Part shown: positions 6,015-6,015 of the stretch, in pieces | How positions within the stretch are numbered: the first letter of the stretch is position 1 | Layout: each line of letters starts with the position of its first letter | Assembly: GCA_022570975.1 (NCBI GenBank) | Contig: JACZYS010000158.1 | Span: 1 to 6,015, forward strand | Reading direction: 5' to 3' | Source: Candidatus Zixiibacteriota bacterium | Lineage (GTDB): Bacteria; Zixibacteria; MSB-5A5; GN15; FEB-12 | Length of the DNA: 6,015 nucleotides | Made by a program: the position numbers and the translations under genes | The notes under the pieces: model-generated | What the model saw: only the letters and a program-made list of their open reading frames with translations | What the model was told of the DNA's origin: nothing | Databases searched by the model: none

Positions 6015-6015
6015 C

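Larger units (their letters stand above)
5758..6015. other. 258-nt tail of unknown origin interrupting truB
   Basis: No gene can be assigned here with confidence. GC is about 40 percent, not clearly different from the operon. Present are an imperfect hairpin (5819-5842), an 8-nt direct repeat (5894-5912), a run of nine T (5954-5962) followed by further T-rich blocks, and a GC-rich last stretch (5995-6015). Short frames exist on both strands: + 5791-5892 (33 codons from ATG), minus 5749-5862 (38 codons with no start codon before the family-less C-terminus) and minus 5850-6014. None of the first two has a ribosome binding site or a recognised product. The position inside truB suggests the edge of an inserted or rearranged segment that continues past the window. 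Confidence 0.5.

Noticed and set aside
6001..6015. GGCT-GG-AGCC palindrome at the right edge
   Set aside because: Only four base pairs with a two-base loop, and it is cut by the window edge, so nothing can be concluded.

Overview
This window carries most of a bacterial translation and transcription operon, all on the + strand: nusA, infB, ylxP (DUF503), rbfA, a DHH/DHHA1 phosphoesterase of the NrnA type, and a truB that stops early. The genes are nearly gapless. Spacing is 47 nt between nusA and infB, 3 nt between infB and ylxP and 1 nt between ylxP and rbfA. The start of nrnA overlaps rbfA by 26 nt (or 14 nt), and truB overlaps nrnA by 8 nt. This is the classic nusA-infB-rbfA-truB order, with ylxP after infB as in Bacillus and a DHH gene between rbfA and truB, as I recall from several other phyla. 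The ylxR and ylxQ genes often found between nusA and infB are absent.

The organism is a bacterium of moderate, slightly low GC that uses TTG and GTG starts freely (infB and ylxP TTG, truB GTG). RbfA lacks the Ala-x-Gly kink and has a KEIRKHVG-type segment that resembles, from memory, RbfA of the Bacteroidetes/Chlorobi (FCB) group. I therefore lean weakly towards an FCB-related or candidate-phylum lineage. No species can be named from the sequence alone.

Functionally the genes form one unit. NusA controls pausing, termination and antitermination by RNA polymerase. IF2 brings initiator tRNA to the ribosome, RbfA matures the 30S subunit, the DHH protein probably degrades nanoRNA or pAp, and TruB makes pseudouridine 55 in tRNA. 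YlxP is a small conserved protein of uncertain role.

The unusual part is the right end. TruB is broken after 116 residues, just before its conserved PP-x-[FY]-SA region. The following 258 bases (5758-6015) match no part of TruB in any frame that I can see. They contain a short imperfect hairpin, a small direct repeat, a T9 tract and a minus-strand open frame entering from the right edge. The simplest reading is an insertion or rearrangement junction inside truB, or an assembly junction. A second small oddity is a 15-codon frame that fills the nusA-infB gap exactly.
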